Positions 26,758 through 41,700 of a stretch of 64,000 nt of DNA are shown here, piece by piece (the stretch's first letter is position 1; each line of letters opens with the position of its first letter). The position numbers were made by a program, and so were the translations under genes. Under the pieces are notes generated by a model that was given only the letters and a program-made list of their open reading frames with translations, ran no database searches and was not told where the DNA came from. Source of the DNA: Hofstenia miamia (Eukaryota; Xenacoelomorpha; Acoela); NCBI GenBank assembly GCA_004352715.1, contig SCFE01000087.1, positions 1,112,822-1,176,821 of the forward strand, read 5' to 3'.

Positions 26758-29700
26758 CCTCTTTATGTCTAATTTGAATAATTTGTGGGTCGCTCAATTT
26801 AAATTTTCGGATGACGCTCTTGTGAACATCAATATTAGAAGGATTTGAAAAGCATAGAAAAGACTCTTTTGCAAAAAAGTGAAAAATCCACAAAATTAAA
26901 GTGGAAATAGATATTGTCTTAATGGACTAATAGAATATTTATGCTGGCATTGATGTTAGCGTTTTAATAGAAATTTTCAGCATTGCATTAAAGTATGCTC
27001 CCCAATAGCTCTAATTATGCCTTGGAATTTTCAAATTTGCTAATAGGCTTGGAGAAAATTCTTTGTAAATGTGGAAAAACGGTTTGTCCTTTAAAATGGA
27101 CGCCAGACTGTTTAAGGGTAAGTAAAATGACTAAGGCGGTCCAATTTTGACTCAAAAGTTACGATTTTTTAACCTAACGATTGTTCAATTTTGACTTTAT
27201 TTTGACTTTAAGAGAAAAATGAGGGATTATGGGGAAAATCAATTTTATTTATCAGCACAGTGGATAAAATGGATGATAAAGTATTTCCCCGACTCTTTAG
27301 ACAGTAAGTTGTGATATTTGCACAACAATAACTTCTGCATGGGATGGTGTCTCATTTTTTTTCAATTGTGTGTTGACTACTAAATGTGCCTTTTCAGCAG
27401 TCTTTGTCCGTCGGAACAATAAATGTTTGCTGTCTTAATGAACCTTGCTGTGAACTCGTGTCAATATGTGTCCTGAGGATTGCCGAATTCCTATGGCTGC
27501 ATGAAAAATTTATTTTCATGACGGTCCGATTCTGATTCATTGTACAGAGTGCAAAACAGTTTATCATTTCTGGCAGAGATAAAACCGGCTACCAGCCAGT
27601 GAGCCAAATAACGGCCCGGCCTTAAAATTTCCGAGCGCTTCCAACTCTAATTTGGGGAACATAAACTTAGTTGAAAAGTCGCGTGCAATTTCCATAATTT
27701 TCGCCTTGTCTGCTGTAGCATTTTTCGACACCCTGTAAAACTATTAACACATGTAACGCTACAAACAGAAGCGTTCATTGATTGTCCCACCATGTAGCGC
27801 AATCTACGAGCAGCCACTGTTTTATCATTTATTACATATTTCTTTGAATTATGCAATCGGTGACAAAAACAGCAACCAATTTCTAAGAAATACAGAATTT
27901 TTAAGAATGAATTGTGTACATTTGACTATTTCAGAAATTGCTAATTTTGATTTTATGTTGACCCTATTGACCTTATGACTTTTAGGTTGCCCTAATAATT
28001 ATCTTCATGTATAAATCAAATTGAATATGCTGTGCAGCCAAATTGTATCTAGAGGGCCATGCTCAAACTCAAGATAAAAATTCTGATTTGGAAATGTCAC
28101 TTTTAATGTGCTGTTCCTGCTGTTGGAGGCCCTGATAGTATATACATATACATGTGCATGTAGATTGTCTATTCACTATTACTCAGTAATGTACTAACAC
28201 AAATGTAAGTCGTCAATGAGCACATTTAAATGTTCCAAGGGAAACTAACAGTTCACGTTAAAATTGTTTTGCAAAAAATCTATTTTTCCATCACCAGCAA
28301 TATTTAAAAATCTGAATGGACAATTTAAGCCTAAAAAATTGTCCGTCTAGATAATTTAAGAATTGCAAATTCACTTTAAGTTTCGAACAAGAAACAATGT
28401 TTTCGAAATATTTTATTATTTAGACAATTTTGAATCAATGTGCGATCTCGACGTTACTGAATTAGATTTTTGGTTTATTGTGATTGTTATTGCACTTATA
28501 CCTTGGAAATGAGGGTTAGGATGCGGTAGTTAATTATCTGAATGATTTTAAATTATAAGTAATTTAAACTGCACTATATTCATTGCAAATTAAATTGAAA
28601 TTTAAATTAATATTGAAGTTATAATTTATTATGTATATCACTGTTTTGTAAAGGCTCTATCAAAGATATGTTATAAAATATTAGAAAACATGATCATTCT
28701 TAATTTATGCAGAGCTATTTTGTGCCTGAAAACACCATTTTTGGTTTGGGAAATTGTATGGAAACAAATCGAAAATTAAACAATTAAAAATATAATCAAT
28801 TTACTGGTAATAAGTAATTCTATTTACAGCAATTAGGGCATGTTGTTTACTAAAAGGAAGTAAATATCTTTTAACACCTTTGACTTCATGCGAACACTTG
28901 CGATTGAGGAACATAATTTTCCACAATAAATTGCTGGTAGTCAGTAATTTTGTTTACAGCAATTAGGGCATACAATATACTAAAATGAAGTTTTAAAACA
29001 CTTTTGAGCTCGTAGGGAAACAGCAATTTTCTAAGAATAGGATGTTAAATTTTAAACGCCATTTAATAAGTCTGTAGTATTAATTACATTACTATACCGG
29101 CCTCGCAACTTTTGAAACTATTAATATCTATATATGTTTAAATTAAAATTTTAATTAATGAGGCCTTTACATTTCTAATGTAAAATGAAATATTTGACAT
29201 AAATAGGCTATTTGGTTAACTATTTTTATTGAAAGTAGTTATTTTCCCAGTGATAAAAATGTTTCATTGTGCAAGTTGTTTGTATATCCTTCAACGTTTT
29301 TTGATGTAAACCTGGCCCAAATCCTGCTCATTTATGCTAGTTATTTAGTAATCTCTTACTGTTGATAGCTTAGTAGCTATTTCTTCCTCATGGACTTTTA
29401 GCAGCAGTAATTTTGCGCGATTTGAAATCTTTCATTTAATAATAATAATAATAATCAAAGACCCAAATTTAAATCATTTATTTACTTCCTCTTTTTCAGT
29501 GGAATAAGTATCATTAAACATTTAATGTTTGAGAGTAGTTTGTAAAGCACAGATAAATTATATGACTATAGTTGTAGACTATAAGTTAGAATACACATTC
29601 CTTACTATACTCCATATCTCATTGTTGATTACAGAACTTGATCTTAGAATGGTATACATTAGATATACCCACCAAGAGATCTCACTTTCTTAGTTTTATT

Positions 29701-32700
29701 CCGATTAAAGCAAATTTGTGTTCAAACCATTGATTTGTGTGTATATATTAAATTTCCCAAAACTACTTTGCTATTAATGTTCCGTTATTAAAAGTTTTTT
29801 TGGCTATTCATCATATTATGATCTACATTTCAAGCACTATCGAGAACTTCTCTGATTATCGAATGATCGATATTTTAGGCCCAGGCTCTTTCGAGGCGCG
29901 GCTTTAGGAGAGAGGCACCTGGGGGGCCAATGTCACTTTTTGAGAAATTTTACCATTTTTGCCAAAACATCATTTCTATGCATTTCAAATATATTTCATA
30001 TTGATGTTTACCAGAGTGTCATCCCATAATTTAAAGTTATCAATGCATACAATCGTCTAATTAGATTTTAGAGGTTTAAATTACTTGTTAATTATAAATT
30101 TTCTCAACACAAAAACAGGAATGCCCCCTCCGTTTAAAAAATCCTAAAGCCACGCCTGGCCCTTTCCCTGCTCAATGTCCATGACGACTGAAGTCTAGAC
30201 CCAAATATATTGAATTTCAAAAGAATACTCAACATATAATGAAAAATAGAAGATTGTGCTAAGCCCAATGTACCGATCCTACCCACTTGCAAGTATTCAA
30301 CTAGCTTTATTCATATCGTTTTGTTTTCCAAAAATTGATTTTCACGGCATATTTATTTATGAGAGACAACAGACGGGATGCCTACTGACTGTTGAGTTCT
30401 CGCAATTATTTCTAAGTATATTCATTAATTTAATTTTGCTTAGTACTAATTTTATGGAAGCCAGATTTGTAATATATCCAATGTTGATTAAAACCACATT
30501 TATTGCATTTGTAAAGTTTGAGTAAGTTCTAATTCAATATTCTTGCTTGAAAATCCAAATCAGTAGATTTCAAACAATGTTTACCTCTTGATACAGCCGT
30601 AGTACGACACCATTCAAATTGCGTAAAAGCCTAGGCTAAACTGGAATATATATCTGGTCAGTTTGAATAGTCTTCGCGCATGCAAACTTGTTTTTTCTCG
30701 ATCACTTCTAATATAATATACTAACATTAGTACCAGGTGGTGCTTTGAACCTTAATGACTCCTTGATTGTCTTTCTAAACCCTTATCTCGACAATTGGGC
30801 GTTCCTAAGTAAGAAAACATGTTATAGATCCCTTCTGCTCCCTAGCAACCTATATATATATANNNNNNNNNNNNNNNNNNNNNNNNNNNNNNNNNNNNNN
30901 NNNNNNNNNNNNNNNNNNNNNNNNNNNNNNNNNNNNNNNNNNNNNNNNNNNNNNNNNNNNNNNNNNATATATATATAATGTAGGGCCACATAATTTTTAA
31001 TTGTTTCTTATACGAAATTTGTTATTTTAAGAATTAGAGTAAATGTCTGTGATATGGGTAATCCTGTAAGAGCCGCTTTCAAACCCTGCTAAGCTCTTAT
31101 ACATTTTTTAACCATGATAATTTAAGACAGTTTTATTTATTCATCGTTTAAGAAGTTTTTAAATTCTTATCTTTCTTATTCCGCATTGGAAAGTTTCATA
31201 TGGTGTAAAAATAATTTTGAAATTAATAATTTGAATAAATGTCCATTTTAAATTTAATTTAGCGGAATATCATGGAGGGAATTTCTTGAGCCTTCAGCTT
31301 CTTTTTTAATGGATTAATTTCACAAAATATATCACTTCTCTATGACTTTGAGGAAGAAAATTGCATATTTATTTGGATTTTAATTTAAGTTTTGAGTAAT
31401 TTGTAAATTGATCTTATATAATTAAATTTCTATTTAAATGCATTTATTGTAAAAATCATACCCATTTATTGTAATCCTGTCCTCTTGAGCACTGCAAGGA
31501 AAAGTTGTTTTGCTAATTTTAAAAGTGGGTTTTTTCCCAGTGGGGATATGCGAGGATGAAATTGGTACCCCTGGAGATTTCTTGAGTGTTAGTGCTAAAT
31601 TGGGTGCTATATCAGTAAAAATATTTTAAAACTCGTAAGTTTTCAAACTATTGATTCTCTACACAAATTACCAACAAATTGTTCCTTATAAATAACGGTC
31701 CAACATTTCCACACCGCAAATTTTCGGAAATGAGCATTTAATATGATATTGGTTTCTTTTTGTAGTTTTCCACCATATGCTTTATTGCATAACTACATCA
31801 AGCAACTACAAGTTGCTGTACCTTGATTGGTAAAAATAAACCTGCAGGCCAGGCCTGCCTTTGTAGTAGAGTTTTACGCAATCAGAATTTTATTTGTCTT
31901 AATCCCACGAAATTTTCGGGTTTCATCGTCCCATTGGCTACACAACATAACAACTATTATATTTGGACCAAAAGCAGAAATTATTAGTAATAACCTGAAA
32001 TCCCGGTTTGGCGAACCTAGTGCAAAACTCATGTTGTGTGTGATGGTAGATTTCATAGACGTTCACATTTTACTTTCATTGCTCTGAGCTAAATTACCGT
32101 AAATTAAATGTAACACCTTTAATTTTTTGAAACAAATGTTTCTCAATCGCTTTGTGTTTACTTTGAAGCAAGTTTTTAATCACCACTTCTTTCTGTTGTC
32201 AACAATTTAGAGATCTCACATGCGTTGTAGTGATTACTAAGGGACAATGTTGACATATTATATAAAACATTTAACAAATAATTTGTGTTATAATTCAAAT
32301 CACAGAGTATAACACTAGAATGGCCAGGTATCAAATTTGATACCAAAAAGTTTAGGATGTGATATCTCATTGAAAATCAATGTACATGATGTATTGATTT
32401 GTGACTTTTATGCAAATTAGGTATGCATTGCAAAAAGGCATATTGCTATATATTGTGACTTTTTATGTATAAGTAAATCAATGTTCATCATAAAATGGCC
32501 AGGTATCAATCTTGATACCACCACTAATTTTCCAAAATTGAACAATGCTTTATATTTATGCTGTTTATATCATAGTATTTACCAGTATACTGTGCAATTT
32601 CATTGTTCATATCATATTATAATCCAATATTGAGCTTGTGTTTTTCATGATACTAGGTTTTCTCAGCTGTTTCAGAATTGTCAAAATAATGGTTTGTGTG

Positions 32701-35700
32701 CGCACATAGAAAAGGACAAATCAACTTGTAGATTGGTGGGCAGATAAGTCTGCATCTGATATTTTGAGCCCCAAATTTAATTAAATGTTACTAATAGTAG
32801 TTCAAAAGAATCTAAATTTTTTTCTGATTTGGGTATGTTACAAATTTGTGTTTCTTTACAGCTAAAATCATGCCTATATTCAGCTACCAGCCAAACTCCT
32901 AAGGAAGTTATCATAGATAGGAGTGGCGGAAATTGGACTGTTCAGAAATAGGGACCACCCAATGTTCGAAGACCTTCAGAACATTAGTTGTTTTAGGAAA
33001 CCCTGGTATCAAGAATTTTGAACGTTAAAAATAATCAACGTTTGTCATCAGGTTGAGTAAGTCCAATGCACTGCCACAATATTCCGATGAGAGCATTTAG
33101 TAAATTACAAGGATTTCCTTCCCCCATTAAACTTTATTATTCAACAAGTTTGTGAAGCTTTCGTAACCAAACCCTAACTTTTCTTAAGTTCTATTTTGGG
33201 CGTCATCACCCCCCTAATAGATATCTTATGAATATCTGTTGATTGTATACATTGCATAGTTTTTTCAAATTGAGTATTCTTCCACTTTTTATAAAAAACC
33301 TATTATTAGTGTGAAAAAAGTAAAATATCAAAAACGTAGATTGACATGTTAGGAATGTTCTCTAATGAATTCCATCATTTTCAATTGTTAAACCAATATT
33401 TAATTTAATTCAAAAAGTACCATAATTTTGAGATTTGATGACGTTATCAAAATAATGATGGTATCACATTTCGGAACATATCAAAGTGACAGTAGATGGT
33501 GCTGATATGAAGTTTATTTCTGCAAAGCTTTATATTCATTTTATAATCCAATCCAGAATTTGAAAAGGGGAAGGGGTAATCCCCCTTCTAGGACTGAGGG
33601 GCACAAAAAGTCCAATTCCAGTGGATTTAATCTTATGAAGAACTACAATGGCTCTGTCTAACTCAGATTCTCATATTTTTGCTATTTAGAATGAACTTTG
33701 TCAAATGCTTCTTGATTGTTGTGCACAGCAACGCTCTTATGAAAAGTTCTACGGATTGCTCGCCACCAGATTCTGCCTGTTAAAGAAGGAGTACTCGGAA
33801 TGCTATGAGAAAACTTTCAAAGTTCAGTATGACACTATTCATCGTCTCGATACAAATAAATTGCGCAATACTGCTAAATTCTTTGCACATCTCCTCTATG
33901 GCGATGCCATTCCATGGACGGTTTGTAGCTCTTTTTTGAAATATACGTCTCATTTTAAAATTAAAAATCACAAATTATGTGATGCATTGTTTTTGATTTT
34001 TAAGTTAGATTAATAATATTGTATAAACATGAACAATATGTTCCCTAGTGTGATTCTTATTGTTATCCCTAGTACAATGCACAACCCGCATTTCTTGAAA
34101 AATTAAAAATCTGTTTTTCATATTGTTGCACACCATCCCATATTTTAATAAGATTCTTTTACTCAGTAGGGCTTCAAAAATGTTACTTTTTACGACAAAC
34201 TAAATCAACTAGAACTAGATCTTCGAATGATGAATGTTGAATTCAATTAGAATTGCTAGTGATCTTAATATGCTTATTATTTTCCCATTGGATGCAATAT
34301 ATAACATTGAACATGGACAAAACTAAACCAAAATGCAGTGAATGAACGAGGTGTTGAAAAATACACTTTAAATTAGAAATTTTACATTGGTGTCCTATGC
34401 TCTTCTAAAAATCCTATGAAGTGTTTAAATTTTATTATAATTATCTATCATACCCACTGTAGTACAGTAACCCGAAATTTTAAATTTTTTGACAAGTATC
34501 AGAAAATGGGCCGTGCCTGACTTGGGTCTAACTTTTGTGCCCATATCCATCTATACATTGAACTCATTATACTTATAGTAACAGTCTTTGATTTCAATGT
34601 ATAATAATTATAAAAATATCGGTAAGTACTTCGAGGATTTCTTGGCTGAATGTATCCCCCGAAATTACATAAATGAATTGTGTACAGCACTAGTTTCCAA
34701 CTTTTCTTACTCTATGGACCCTAAAACGTTTGATCCATCAATTATACAAGGTTTATTTTTAGTCAACGATTTATCAACTCGGTTTGTCGACTTGTTTGTA
34801 AAAATCCAATGCTTTTGTAAAAAAGTGGGTTTTTGAGTGTTTGATGTAATTTTTATTAGGGATATGCCGGAATCCGGTATCCGGTAATATTTAACTTGTT
34901 TATCGGATAACATATTCTGCGATAAAACTTTATTTAAAAATGGAATTTTCGAGGATAAAGCTATATTTTTTCCATGATATGGAAGTTGTCATGCAACAAA
35001 CCAAGTTTTTCTGACATATCAGGACGTACTCTATTTAGTATTTATTTATTTCCATCCGCTTGAGGTCGAGGTTAATTGAGAAATAATGCTGTTCTTCATT
35101 AACAATTAGGACAACCAAAAGTCATATTTTTTCTTTTGGTCTATTTTGCATTCTGCTTAAAATTATATGGTTTTTTGAAAAATGCGGTAACATTTGTGGC
35201 TGAAATGTCATAAAAGTCCTATTTTGGCATAGTTACATTAAAATTAAGAAAGAATTTTAAAAATTAATGCTGGATTGTGACTGCTTTAAATCATTTATAT
35301 ATATATATATATATTCATTGAATTTTATTTACTATTCTTCCTTGCCTAACCAGTTTAATTGCTAGCTAATTGTTGACCGGATCCGACCCGAACCAATGGT
35401 CGACGCGTTTCTAGGAGTGGCCATGTATGTGACAGCCTGAAAAATATTAAAGGAACTATATACACTTTCATTTCATGGATTTGCAAAACACACGTGTTGC
35501 AGAATTGTGCCATTCGTATTCAGGCAAAATATATGAGGATTAATAATCTAATTGCTTCAACTGAGACTGCTATCATAAAAAATCAAAGTTTTTCAATGTT
35601 TAACCGAATTTAAATTCCACCAGTTGCTGTTAATACTCTCTCTATGTTGAGAAAACTCTTAGCCTATGACAGAAATTTTAACCACAATAATATATGGAAA

Positions 35701-38700
35701 TTTATGCGCAGTTATTATAATTTAGTGAAGTAGTTGCTTTAAAAAATTGACTTTATATTATGTAAGAGTTTTTGTATATGTTTTATATCTTGTTCTTAGT
35801 AATAGAAAACTGTTAATATTGCTTAAATGGATCATTTTGAAAAATAGATGGTCATATTTTATGGCAAATTTACCTAAATTCCGTCATGTTTTGTTATAAA
35901 AATAAGGTCATATCTCTGCTTTCCCTAGTAACAATTCAACAATGTAATATCCGGTGTCCGGCAGTAAAATTCTCCGGAATTATCCGGTATCAGGTTTATT
36001 CAATTCACTACCCGGATCCCATCCCTACGTTTTATACACACTATATAATAGAATTTGTAATTGCATGCACTGTACATGGAGCAACAATTATATTATCATT
36101 GTAAACAACAAAGTTTAAGATATATGATGTAGTATTTTCACAAGAATTCATACACTACATCATTTAGAGCAAAAACCCAAATTCCCTAAGAGACAAATGG
36201 GTTTTTAGGTATTTCCTACCCTGTGCACGAAAACGCCCATTGTATTGTTCTTTTGGCAAAACGAGATATTTGAATTTTCCGCTAACAAATGCTTCTGGAT
36301 TTGTAACTATTTTTCATTAAAAAATCACCAAATATCTACAGGAGTAATAATAATAATATACCAAAAAAAATCTACTTAATAATTCAACGCAGTGTTTCCA
36401 GTTAACGATTTGTCAATAGCCATTAAACTGTCTTGAAATCGTATCATTTACTTTACAAAAGATATAAAAATCTCGAAATGGGGAACAAAAAACAGTAGTT
36501 TTTGCAAAACGCAAAATGACTAAGCCAATTTTTTGAAAATATTGTTAACATAAGTCCTATAGCGAAAGAACGAGTGGGTGAAATTTTTTCAAATTTTATC
36601 AGAATACTTCTCATTCTATGAAAGTAAGTGAAGAGAGCAGACATATTGGGGTTTTCAAAAAACTAAAATTTAGAAAACGTCGTTTCGAGAAAGAGGGCGC
36701 GTTGGAAATAGGGTGAATTGTTTGCTATGTAATTCGAATGTTTTATGTTCCGATTGAAATGAATGCATCCGTAAAAATCGATATGGTAGTAAATATTTTG
36801 ATAGATGCTAAGCAAAGCTGGAACCGAGCCCAGGCCTGGAATTATGGGTAGGCACCCGATAATGGCTCGGGCAAATTTATCATGTCTGAAATTAAGTGTA
36901 TGTTCATTAATTGAATATGATGATAGGTTGAATTCAATGCATCAATTCATGTGACGGATTACAAGAGTAAATATTTAGATGAAATGAGATCTCAAATGAA
37001 ATATAATAATAATGCAAGTTGAATACATGTACATTGAGAACATTCATGAAAATGTATAAAACGATAAATTTTGTCACCCGGGCTTGATTTTTTCGTGTTG
37101 ATACTCTCCGGGCCGACGATATGTGGGCCCGGACAGAAAAAACCGGCCCGGTTCTAACTCTGATGCTAAGGTTCACATGAGAAACATCTTTCCATAAAAT
37201 ATCTCTAATTTGTGGTTTCGACATTATTCTACAAACTAAAAATACTTGTGCCAATATGTCATAAGTTTGTTGTCAAGTAGTCTTTATAGTAATTGTTTTT
37301 CTTTCCGGTGGCGCATGAAAGCGTTTCCTAATTTGACAATACAACCAAATCAACAAAGTGTTTTTATATAAGTTATTCACCTACGCAACGTCTAAGTTAT
37401 TTGTAGCAACTGTAATAAGTGATTTCGGTTTAGACGTTCTTCGCTTTTCATACTTTTATCTCGTGTGAAGTTCAATCAATCAACGTGATTCCTGGGAAAC
37501 AATTAGCCATTATTAATAATAATTGAGTTATTATAATTTATATGCCAGTCTGTCTCTGTCAAGTCTTTTGAACTTTCACTGTTGGAAAGAAACTTTTATA
37601 ATTTTCCTATAGATTTGAATTTGATTGAATGAAGCTTATTGCCTAGTCCTACTGGCCCTTACTCCTTTGTTTTCACTCACATTATCATTATCTCATTTCT
37701 TCACCTTTTCTTCTGCAGACATCTCTTAGATGTCGTCGTTTTCTACAAATTCCTCTTATCACCGTAAGCTTCAGTTATTTCTTTATATTTCTTTATATTC
37801 GCAAATAATTTTATATATTTATATACTTTTTTTAATTCCACTTTATTGATTCAAAAAGCCATCAATTATAAAGCAACATTCGTGCAAGCACACAACATTA
37901 ATGTTTGTCAGTATTTGGCTCAAACAACTTTTCGTGTGTGCAAGGCAAGGAGAAAGAATAACAATTATATTTTGTTAACTGCAAAACTTAGAGTCATCAT
38001 GAAAAAACCATTACTTTTATAATTATATAGCTTGCATGCTTTAATTATATAATGATTGTGTAGCAGAAATTATGTATATTATCTGTAGAATTATATGCAG
38101 CAAAGCCAGTCAAGTATGTAGTGTAGGTATGCATTGAACGTTTAGAATCTCCAAGTAAAATTTAAGTGCATCGTGTTTTTTTTAAAAAAATTATTAATTA
38201 ATATTAAACAACCCGGGGATTTTTGAAATTTTTTCATGATCATTGGGAAATAATTTTAAACGCTTATAGCTCAAAAATTATTAAGGCCATCCTCAATCTG
38301 AAAGCACCACGGGATGTAGAAGAGTCTCCTCTTTCACTTTCGCTTTTAATCCGCGATCCGGTGCTGTTCCATTGAGGCGCGCCTTGAGCACGACACACCT
38401 CAGTGTGCTGTTTGCTAAATCTTTGCGCATTTCATGAAGCAGTCAAAGTTCTTTGTTTCTTCCATGGGCTGAAAACCTTATAATTATTAAAGGGACGTTG
38501 GATATAGAAAGAATTCAAATCTTTTTAAAAAGTTCTAAATTTTCAACGAAAACTTGTTAATCTTTTAAAAAATCTCAGCCACAGCAAAACACTTTAATAG
38601 AAAGGTAATAGAAATTTTCAACATTGCATTAGAACATGTTTCCCAATAGACTTGTCCATGTATAATATACTAAATATATATTATACTAAAATCTAATAAT

Positions 38701-41700
38701 GTAGGAAATAATGTAATATATTATGAATATATTAGAAAAATATATTTATATATAGTGATGTAATTATATCCTAAGAATATAATTGCATAACTTATACCTG
38801 CTCAACTTAGGCAATCCCTCCTTAGATAGATAGATATATAGAAACGTTTATTGCTTCAACATTATATAGTTTAAGTGTAAAACAAAGTGTAATATGGCAC
38901 TAACTGTCGACTTCTTCTTTCCATTTTAAGTCGCTAAACATATATGCTTCGTCAGTACGTTGGATATGATTTCATGTTTATTATTGCGGTCTGAAACTGT
39001 TGAAACCGTGCCTACGCCAATAATAAAGTCGCTTCTCTTTCGAATTTTTTCAAATTTTGAGCTTAAAGGTTTAGGCAAACCTAAATCTCCCAAAGCAGCC
39101 AAACAATACTAAAAAATGGCGACAATTAGAGTATTGCAAATTCGAACAAATTCGAATTCGCGCAGGGTTTTTAAAGCGCCAGATATTTCAGATTCTCCTG
39201 TATTGTAATGCTTAAAAACCGGACGTAAGATACAGTTTCCGCAAGGCTATTTTCAACATTAGAGCTAGATAAAATAAACATTTGCTTTGATTTGTTTCTG
39301 TTATGAACAAGAGAATTAACACGACTATTTTCTAGTAGGTTACCAAATTCATCATTAACGACTTTATTTTTAAAACAGGGAACAAGTGATGTTATATTGT
39401 CAGCATATTGAAAGTGAAAGTGTCTTTGGTAGAGGTTTTATATAGGATGTATAGATACAGTATAGAAAACCAGATGTGATGTTGTAAATTGCACTTCATT
39501 GTAAATCAATTTTGAATCGTGCAAATCGATCTAACAAGTAACTTTTAATCCATTGCGTGAAAGGTCGTGGCAAACCCATTCCTATTAATTTTTCGATTAA
39601 CATCTGATGAGATATACAGATCTGGAAAAAACTATTGAGACAGTTACCAATTTAATAATTAAAATAGCTTAGTGTACATTAATAGATTACGGCACTATTT
39701 TATCCATTGAAGTGGGATCTCTGAAAGTTTTGCAAGTAGCTAAAGCGAGAGTTGTCGGCAGTTTATAACCTCTGCAAATGCATTGTTAGAAGAATTCTAG
39801 TGTGATGTCAACTTTTTGGCAGGATTTGTAGAATTTAAATAAAAAAACCTTATATTTCCGAAATACAAGAGAAAAATCTTCTCAGATGTGTGCATTAAGC
39901 AAAAACCGTATACTACCCAGCATTGAATTAGCGCTATATCCTCGGATAAGACAAATTCAGGCTGTACTTTAGCCGCCTTGAGTACATTAGGATGCGAACT
40001 ATCAAAGAGAGTTTGCTGCAAATACACAACTCCAGCGTTGAAATGCGGCGGCAGTTGGATAATGTCATATGGGTGTTTTCAGCAAATGAAATTTACAAGA
40101 AGATCATTAAAGTGGATGGAATAATGTATTCAGCTAATTATGTGTCAATCTTGCGTGAAAATTTGTTGGCAGTGTTCCATTATATGATTGTATTTTAGCA
40201 AAAAAAGAACCTTGTCACGAAGAGGAGCCAAACGTCAATCTTCGAATATTGAGGATACTTTGAAAGCGATTAAACAAGAATTTTATGAATGTTTAGTGAT
40301 TTTTGAAAAACTTCTCTACTGTGCTCATTTGTGTTAATGAGGTGATTCAGCAAAATTGATGGATTATCCGGTACTAATGAACTTAGAATTCTAACTACAT
40401 TTTTTCTGTTGTTGAATAATTTTTGGGTATGCTGAATACTAATATTTTCTGTCATTTCACACTTTTATGGTGCCGTCCCATTTCTTTTGTCCAATGTCAT
40501 TTTTTTTGCATTCAGATTTTTTCAAATATATAACAAATAAAAATAGTATTTTCCCCAATAATTATTAGGATGTCCTTTCTAGTTTTCCTAAGCAGTATCT
40601 TAGCGTTTCATTACCTGATTGTAGCATAACGTTGAGATAACAACCAACACGTAAAAAATTAACAGGTGTCTCAATTCTTTTGTCCAGATCTGTAGTATTG
40701 AGTGCCTTAGAAAAACGAAGGCCTGAATAAGTACACCGTGCACGTTTGGCGAATCAAAAAAAATTTAAAGTTTATCAATGAGACTTATTATGACCATCTT
40801 AGTGGAAGATTCTCTGGGATAACCAATTTGACAATTACCGAAGAGATTAATCAATTGTGATTTTAGTTCAAGTATTTTAGACGGTATTCAGAGTAGAGAA
40901 ATTGGCTGAAGCTGATCAATCGAACGAGTGTTCGTTTTAGGGATTGGCGTAAAATCCCCTATTTTCCAAACTAAAAGGAATTGTTTGGTAAGCACAGGAA
41001 CTTTGTTTGTGACAAAGTGAATCATGCAAAACATGGTTTGAGGCTTTATACAGTTTGTTAATTTCATCTCTTCCATACGATTTCCTAACCTCGCATTGAT
41101 GATTCTAATTTTTGCATTCAATTTTCAAATTTTTTAATCCAACTTTCCAATATTTGATTCCTGTTTAGTTGGCTGTTTATTGTAAGTAAATTTATTTAAA
41201 CTTTGGAAAGCTATGTGCAATACATAGACTCTGGTTACAAATATTGGAAAATTCAATGCAAAAATCAAAATTATTAATGCGAGATTCGGAAATATTAATG
41301 CAGATATCGGAAACTTGAACGAGAAAGAGTGTAGTATTATAAGATTTAATATCGTTCACTTAGTGATGGTTGAATTAATTCTAAAATTTTTCCAATTGTT
41401 TCGGATGATTGCATGTGCTTTATGGAGCTTTGCTTGGGATATTAGGATATCTGATAGTGCTATTTGGATGTATGCATGCCAAATACTGTAGTATATTGGG
41501 TCAAAGAAGCTACGCAATTGGAAACTGCCCTGGCGAGTAAGGCTAAAAAAGTTTTCAAACCTATAGCTTATGGCTGCGTTTCTTGAATTAGTATTCCATT
41601 TTTTAATACAACCGATTTAATGACCGTTTTTTGTTCAGTACATAACCTTAGAAAGTTAATACATCAAATGCTGTTCTACTTTCATTGCTAATTAGCAATT

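Larger units (their letters stand above)
20940..33689 (+). other. CWC22 intron 9
   Basis: A 12.75-kb intron. Recognisable contents are a PCR-like repeat with GCCAAGGAGG ends (23736-23914), a hAT MITE (25059-25465), two gapped (TA)n tracts, a local duplication (28795-29030), an inverted-repeat element (29891-30160) and paired palindromes (32320-32520). The rest is featureless AT-rich DNA. Confidence 0.85.

Noticed and set aside
32920-33630. Possible element bounded by GGCGGAAATTGGACT and the reverse complement of AAGTCCAATTCCAGTGG
   Set aside because: The arms match over about 10 bases only, and boundaries and target duplication could not be set.
36934-37254. 106-residue minus-strand open frame
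   Set aside because: It starts outside and runs through a hAT MITE, and has no domain or family resemblance.
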